A DNA stretch of 64,000 bases from Amphirosellinia nigrospora (taxonomy: Eukaryota; Ascomycota; Sordariomycetes; Xylariales; Xylariaceae). Numbering within the stretch: the first letter of the stretch is position 1; every line of letters begins with the position of its first letter. Shown here piece after piece: positions 57,915 through 64,000 of the stretch. Both the position numbers and the translations under genes were made by a program. The stretch covers positions 4,979,058 through 5,043,057 of the forward strand of contig SCHM01000003.1 in the NCBI GenBank assembly GCA_004123355.1, given 5' to 3'. The notes below the pieces were generated by a model, which saw nothing but the letters and a program-made list of their open reading frames with translations, was not told the origin of the DNA and searched no databases.

Positions 57915-59340
57915 TTATTCCAGTGTGGCGCTGATAATACCATGGCATTTCTCAGCGTTGTACACCATGCATTCCTTGACCAACAACCCCACGCCGACCA
58001 GTAAATCCTTCCACTCCTTTTCAGTGCGTTCTCGACCACCACAAGCACCCAACATCACAAGGTCCAAGGATGCTACAAAGGCAGGAACCTTTGAACTAGG
58101 AACTATCATGTCGTTGATCAGAAGCACAGATTCTTGGGTCATAGCTAGCTTAATCTGACGGAGGATTTGATGACACTTGTCGTCATTCCAGTTATGTAGA
58201 ATCCAGCCTAGATAGTAGTACTTGCTGCCTGGAATCCCATTAGATTATGACCCAAAAGAAAAACCAAGCTTATCAGATGTTTTGATTGATGTTTCCTCCC
58301 TTACCTTTAGTTGGTTTTTTCGAAGAAATTATGACCGATAGCCTCGACGCCGCGTGTCTGTAGCGAATGTTCAATAATGTTGGGGAGATCCTGGAGAATA
58401 ACGCGACCGGGGACTTCGGGGAACTTGTTCTTGAACAACGCACAATAGTGCCCGACATTCCCACCGACGTCCACAAAAACGGGCATGGCCGGATCCCAGG
58501 ACTGCGTATCTCGCTGGACCGGGTATACATCCATCCAGTTTCCTCGGACGGCTTGTTCCATAGCCATGAATCTGACGAGAGCAGCCCTGTGCTCAGGGTG
58601 CTGAGAGAACCATTCATACGTGTCCTTGTCGGTCTTGTAAGCAGGCTGGAACACTGTGGCGTTTCCATCAGTGACGTTCTGGTAATTGTTCTTACGCAAG
58701 AATGCAGGCATTTCTTGAAACAGCGGTCCGCAGTTATCAAAGCTACACGTTGGTTGTCAAGGATAAGCAAGCAATAATGGGATATATGCACTATGCATAC
58801 AAATGTGTCAAGATAGTGGTCGCTTCTGGTGTTGCTAAATTGTGGCATTTCTTGTTTGCTTCAAACAAGTTGGTCCCAATCCGCGGACCAGTCCTGTTGA
58901 TGCCATGCATCTGAGTAGACGTCCTGTTAACCATATTAGAATATTATGAGCGTCTAATTTACATTGACGCCGAACCAAGGGTTATTGGATTTGCGTTTGT
59001 CAAAGTTTGGAGTTCTTCGAGACTTCTGGGTCCAGAGCTGGACAAAGTCTCGAAGATCTTCAAATCTTGACCAATTTTGGCAATTGATGTTTGCAAGGGC
59101 TAGCCAGGAGTCAGAATCGCAGAAGACTGAGAATGTAAGGGATTTGCCCTACATAAAGGGCGCTATGTAATGTTAGCCCTTGCTACGTCAGAAAGGGGTG
59201 CTACTTTACATCCGTGTGGCTGTCTCCTCAGTCGTCTCTGCGGAGACAATCAATTCATGCAATTGTATCAGAAGAGCTCTTCGCGAAGCAGCAGACGCTG
59301 TCGCCAGGAGTCCTTTAACTTCTTCAAGGGGGTTCGACAT
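57915..59340 (-). CDS. SAM-dependent O-methyltransferase (COMT type)
   Basis: It starts MSNPLEEVKGLLATASAASR (59340) in the N-terminal dimerisation region (QLHELIVSAETTEETATR). Introns at GTAAAG...CATAG and GTAGGG...GGCTAG lead to LQTSIAKIGQDLKIFETL, SLEELQTLTNANPITLGRLL. Further introns lead to FFDNCGPLFQEMPAFLRKNN and GNATVFQPAYKTDKDTYEWF. The SAM-binding motif is VFVDVGGNVGHYCALF, then GRVILQDLP and GVEAIGHNFFEK. After another intron come YYYLGWILHNWNDDKC (catalytic His-Asn region), ESVLLINDMIVP and the C-terminus. The A-run at 58315-58320 (T on the plus strand) appears one too long, and a one-base change occurs near 58870. It probably methylates a phenol made by the adjacent PKS. Confidence 0.8.
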
Positions 59341-60601
59341 ATTTCTCGTGGTAATAGGACTAGTGACTGGAGGGGCTTATTGGGATGCTCGGTAGAAACT
59401 AGACACAAGGCAGAGAGAGGGATTGCATGGAGGGCTTTAAATAGTGCAAGTTGTGGGCTGATTTATCCGTTTCTTCGACTCGTACATGAAATACGTCACG
59501 TACGAAAACGCACAACTCTCCAATATCCGAAGCAAGGAGCTGCGGCCGCGTTTTACATAGCACGATTGGCTGACGACAGAGCCATTTTGATAAAGTAGAT
59601 ACCCTATCTGTCCTCAAACAAGGACTTTTGCATAGGACTCGAGACGAGGGCCCACATCAGTATCATATATATTCATATAGCTGTGAGACTCTGGGCGAGG
59701 CTTGGACCCCTTGCCTTCCGGCATCCCTTCCTCCACCCTGCATTCCCTGGTCTTCTGAGACAGGTGTACGGGATGGAGGAGGCAGAGTACAGTCAAAGAG
59801 TTAGAAATCAGAAGCTATGCATAGTATATAGGTCTGCCACCCACCTGACGATGGGGCTAAGTCTTCCACATTGAGAACCCCATATTGAATCGCCTGGAAT
59901 CAAGCCCGAGACATTCTAAGATTGAAGACCGAAGTTGTCTCGTATGGCAAAGATCACATATAAGCCTCATGCAAATTCGGGCCGAGCATCCAAGCTAGCT
60001 GAACGCCCCGACCGTGGCAAGGTATCGATACGACACAGAAAAGAAACGATATAAGACCCTTACCAGTGTAGGAAGCGGCGAGCTTCCGAATTACGCCGCA
60101 CGGTCACATATCGTCAACGGAACGCCGCGTCATCAGCTCTATTCCCCCTCGTGCAGCTAATCCCTATCAGACTTACGAGATACTAGCTGGCGGGTGTGCG
60201 GTATCCTTCATCTGCACGGTGACGGCGTGGAACCAGGCCAGCCTTGCGAAATTCCGCTAGGTACCTGTTACTTCTTTTCATGCAGTCAAGTTATATTTCA
60301 ATTCGATTATTCATGTTGGCAAAGTCCTATATCCACAGCACCAATCATCGTGGCTAAATGACGATAAGGATCGAGCGACCAGCCATAAATATATGCGATC
60401 AAGATAGCGGTAGTCAAGAAGAGGGTGCCTTGTCTGTGATGACCAGTCCGACAAATATGGTCAGTAAGCCCGGGGCATAAGCCATAAGCTAGAGACTGTC
60501 ATAAAGTTACAGTTCGTGAACAATACCACGGGGTATTTAAGCTACAGTATTGCACGAACATTATCCACCCGAGAGAGTCAGAACTGAACATATCTTCTAA
60601 A
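59341..60601. promoter_or_regulatory. Divergent promoter region, O-methyltransferase / non-reducing PKS
   Basis: The two genes start at its ends and point outwards, so 1.26 kb serves both. A TATTTAA sequence lies at about 60534, roughly 70 bp before the PKS ATG. Short inverted CGG/CCG-like sites (CGGCGAG...CCG near 60075-60100) could bind a Zn2Cys6 regulator, but none is strong. ORFs at 59170-59598 (plus) overlap the antisense methyltransferase exon and are chance. Confidence 0.5.
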
Positions 60602-63600
60602 ATGACACAAGCAAAAGTCATCTACTTTTCCGGAGAGATCCCACAAGGGGATCCCGAAGGGGACCAACGGGATCTATTCAGGAAGCTTTACTCACTTAGC
60701 AAAGAGAAAAGTCATACTGTTCTGGCGTCATTCCTTCATTCTGTTACTTATTCTCTCAAGGAGGAATGCCACCAACTGAGCAAGCCCCTGAAGGACTCAA
60801 TACCGGCCTTTGAGAGTGTTCTTGATCTAACAGACCACGTGGTAGAACTGAGAAAGACACCTTTAGGTCCGGCGGTTGAACGTGTCCTAGTTTTCGTGTT
60901 CCAGTTGGGTAGTTTCATTGCGTATGATCCAATCTTGCGTATTGGAAATAAGATATCATTCTAACTGTTCCTAGACATCATGAAGTTCACCCTCTCGAAT
61001 ATGACTTCAGGCCATCGAACACATCTCTTATAGCAAGAGGCCCCGGGATGCTTTCTGCAGTAGCAATTGGGCTTTCACCAAGCTTTGTTATGCTCCCAGC
61101 CATCTCAGGGGACATCACCAAGGTTGCATTTCGTTTTGGACTCGTTGTCAACCAAGTCTGTATATCACTGGAAACTTCGCCAAACGAAATCAACTTTGAT
61201 GGAGCCTGGGTATATTGCGTTTATGCAGTGGATGTCAATGATGCCCGACGAGCCGTGTCTGAATTCAACACAGAGAAGGTAGGCCAGCAGCAGCAGCAAG
61301 ATAGCACAAGCTAAGCACTAATCAAAATAGGCACTTCCCATACCAAGTATGGCTTCAGTATTCAGCAGCGACGGAAAGTCGGTCAGCATTGGGGGTCAAC
61401 CATCGACTCTAAGTGCATTGTTTTCAGAGTCAGAATTTTTCAAGAATACGACTAACGTGCCGATGAAGAAAGTGCAGGGAATGTGGCATAGTGGAAACGC
61501 CTATGGCATAGAGCATGTGAAGCAAATCGTACCTAGGTTCCGGCATAAGCACGGTTTACAGCTTCCTTTATTCTCTCCCACTACTGGAAAGTTGTATGAG
61601 ATCATGGATCCCACCTCACTTCTCGAGAAAGTCATGGAAGAAATGCTGACAGAGCAAATACGTTGGGATAAAACGATTGATGGCGTTACCCGCCTCTTAT
61701 CACATATTTCACCCGCATCAATCAAGATGATAGCTATCCAACCATCGCAATACATTGAGAGCTTACTTGATTATTGGCGCGCTGAATTTCCTTCTGCCGT
61801 GGTCTCGAGTCAAGACATGATGTCGGCTGCGATGAGTATTCCACTGGAGGGAAGCTCTCCTAGGGATCCGAAATCATCCAAAATTGCTGTCGTGGGTATG
61901 GCATGCCGTTTCCCCGGGGGAGCGGATGACACGGAAAGTTTCTGGGAGGCACTGATGCAGGGGCGAGATGTTCATACACCTATTCCCTCCAACCGCTTCA
62001 ACGTCGAAACCCACGTTGACCCAACAGGAAAAACACCTAACACTTCAAAGACCCCCTACGGCTGCTTCATAGACAATCCTGATTTGTTTGACGCCATGTT
62101 CTTCGGCATGTCTCCACGGTATGTACGATCGCACTCTTATTCATATTGTAAGATCGTCTCTTCTCAAAAGCTGACACATAGCCAGGGAGGCAGAGCAAAC
62201 GGACCCTATGCATAGACTTGCATTGTTGACTGCTTATGAAGCCTTAGAGAATTCAGGATACGTGGATGGCCGAGGTATTCATCGCCAGCGCGTCGGTACA
62301 TTCTACGGACAGGCAAGTGATGACTACCGAGAGGTGAACTCTGGACAAGATATCAACACATATTTTATATCTGGTGGTTGCAGAGCCTTTGCCCCTGGCA
62401 GAATCAATTATTTCTTCAATTTCTGGGGCCCAAGCTTTAGCGTCGATACGGCCTGCTCATCTGGTTTGGCAGCTATCCAAGCCGCATGCACCTCACTATG
62501 GAGTGGTGATGTGGACATGGCTGTTACTGGCGGGCTAAACGTTCTCACCAACTCTGACGTCTTCGCGGGTCTCAGCAAAGGCTACTTCTTGTCGCCCACC
62601 GGGAACTGTAAGACGTGGGATGAGGGCGCTGATGGATACTGCCGAGCAGACGGCGTTGGTAGTGTGGTGCTGAAGCGCCTAGAAGACGCCGAAGCCGACA
62701 ACGACAATATTCTCGCGGTTGTGCTAGCTGCAGCAACCGACCACTCAGCGGAGGCGGTGTCTATCACACACCCCCACGATGTGGCACAGGCACATCTCTA
62801 TACACAGGTAGTAAGGCGCGCCGGGATCGATCCGCTGTCTGTTGGCTACGTGGAAATGCACGGCACAGGAACCCAAGCAGGAGATACTATGGAGATCTCT
62901 TCTGTCACAGGTGTGTTTGCACCGCCAATTGCCGGGGCGTACTAAAACACGAAAGACGCCTCTTCATATAAGTACTGTCAAAGCAAACATGGGCCATGGA
63001 GAAGCAGCAGCTGGCATCATGGCTTTCATTAAGACTATGATGGTCTTTCAGAAAGGCATAATACCGCCCCATATCGGTATCAAGACACGGTTCAACCCGA
63101 ATTTACCGCAAGATCTAGGGCTTAGGGGTGTGGTTATTCCGTTGAAAGCTACAGCTTGGAAATCATACAAGGGGGTAAGAGACTCGCTATGGTCAACAAT
63201 TTCGGTGCTGCAGGAGGGAATACTTCCATGATCGTGGAAGAAGCGACACCACGATTACGGAACAGCGAAGATTGGCGGCCTCTTCACGTCGTTACAGTTT
63301 CGGCAAAAACGGCGTTCTCTTTACAACAAAATATCAAGCGCCTTGTGGCATACATGGAGTCACGACAGGATATCTCTCTAGTTGATGTGGCGTACACTAT
63401 GGCAGCACGAAGGAATCATTACCATTATCGCGTATCGGTTCTTGCGAGCTCTAAAGCCGAGGCCATTGAGTTGCTTCAGTCCCACGTTGAAGCGTCCCTG
63501 ACCCTCACACCAAACACATCCCGACAAAGCCCTATCGCGTTTGCTTTCACCGGACAAGGCACGTTTTATATCGGCGTCGCTCAGCAATTATATCAAGACT

Positions 63601-64000
63601 CTAATCTGTTTCGCCAGCACATCAACCAACTTGACAGCTTGACACGGAAACAGAAGTTCTCCTCCTTTCTCCCTATTATCACTGGGACGTGCCTAATAGA
63701 AGAAGTTTCTACGGTCGCCATGCACCTGACGATTCTATGCGTTCAAATTGCTTTGGCACGGTTATGGAAATCATTGGGCATCACGCCGAGTATCGTCGTA
63801 GGCCATAGTTTAGGCGAATACGCCGCACTAACGGCTGGAGTATTGTCAGACAATTCGGCTGTATTTCTCGTTGGTACTCGGGCGGCATTACTAGATTCGA
63901 AGTGCACATCCAAAACACACGGAATGCTCTCTGTACGTGCTTCTGTGGAAAGCATCGAACAAGCGGCTCATGACATTCCATTCGAAGTAGCCTGTATTAA
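60602..64000 (+). CDS. Non-reducing polyketide synthase (SAT-KS-AT visible), runs off the window
   Basis: It starts [20 protein letters not shown] with the starter-unit transacylase (SAT) region ([25 protein letters not shown]). Introns at 60922-60974, 61279-61330 and 62119-62185 give smooth joins ([28 protein letters not shown]). The SAT nucleophile motif reads ARGPGML where GxCxGML is expected, so Gly replaces Cys. The ketosynthase has [24 protein letters not shown] and [11 protein letters not shown]. The phrase [13 protein letters not shown] recalls the clade with a C-methyltransferase. The acyltransferase begins [10 protein letters not shown] and has [10 protein letters not shown]. One-base changes near 62935 (G-run) and 63180 shift the frame; the last part (63185-64000) is open to the edge. 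Product-template, carrier and release domains lie outside the window. Confidence 0.85.

Noticed and set aside
31743-64000. One fused cluster containing both PKS genes
   Set aside because: RIB3, COQ3, a permease, a carboxypeptidase and a kinase gene lie between them, and the nearest PKS-related genes are over 18 kb apart.
1-64000. tRNA, rRNA genes or CRISPR arrays
   Set aside because: No cloverleaf with convincing A and B boxes, no rRNA-like sequence and no spaced direct-repeat array was seen by eye; a covariance-model search was not possible.

Overview
The window is from a filamentous ascomycete (Pezizomycotina). It has short GT-AG introns of about 50-90 bp, often with a CTAAC or CTGAC branch site, a Zn(II)2Cys6 regulator, two fungal iterative polyketide synthases (PKS), and transposons eroded by C-to-T mutation of the RIP type (repeat-induced point mutation). 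I cannot name the species.

Layout. 1-7300 is an AT-rich island of RIP-damaged transposons. It holds a 1833-bp Fot1/pogo-like DNA transposon with recognisable inverted ends and TA duplications (1168-3000), then a Ty1/Copia retrotransposon whose reverse transcriptase, RNase H and polyprotein C-terminus can still be traced (about 4840-6150). 7.5-31 kb is accessory and gene-poor: a secreted tyrosinase, a DUF4419 protein, an F-box/ankyrin protein, three phosphotransferase-fold genes or fragments, an FMP52-like oxidoreductase, a Zn2Cys6 regulator and a 341-bp MITE-like element. 31.7-37.1 kb is a 6-methylsalicylic-acid-synthase-type partially reducing PKS. 38-48 kb is a conserved block (RIB3, COQ3, an amino-acid permease, an uncharacterised protein, an M14 carboxypeptidase), interrupted at 39315-41158 by a second RIP-damaged Fot1-like transposon. 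48.7-52.2 kb encodes a protein kinase fused to an OTU-like domain. 54.3 kb has a small secreted protein. 56-64 kb is a second cluster: an FAD monooxygenase, an O-methyltransferase and, divergent from it, a non-reducing PKS (SAT-KS-AT visible) that runs off the right edge.

How the genes fit. The regulator at 25.9-28.5 kb is the nearest candidate controller of the first PKS. The FAD monooxygenase, O-methyltransferase and non-reducing PKS form a plausible aromatic polyketide cluster sharing a 1.26-kb divergent promoter. Housekeeping genes separate the two PKS loci, so I treat them as separate clusters.

Caution. Almost every gene, including the conserved RIB3 and COQ3, is broken by single-base insertions or deletions, mostly in mononucleotide runs, while catalytic motifs stay intact. 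I read most of these as probable assembly errors. I therefore annotate full gene spans and note the breaks rather than calling everything a pseudogene.
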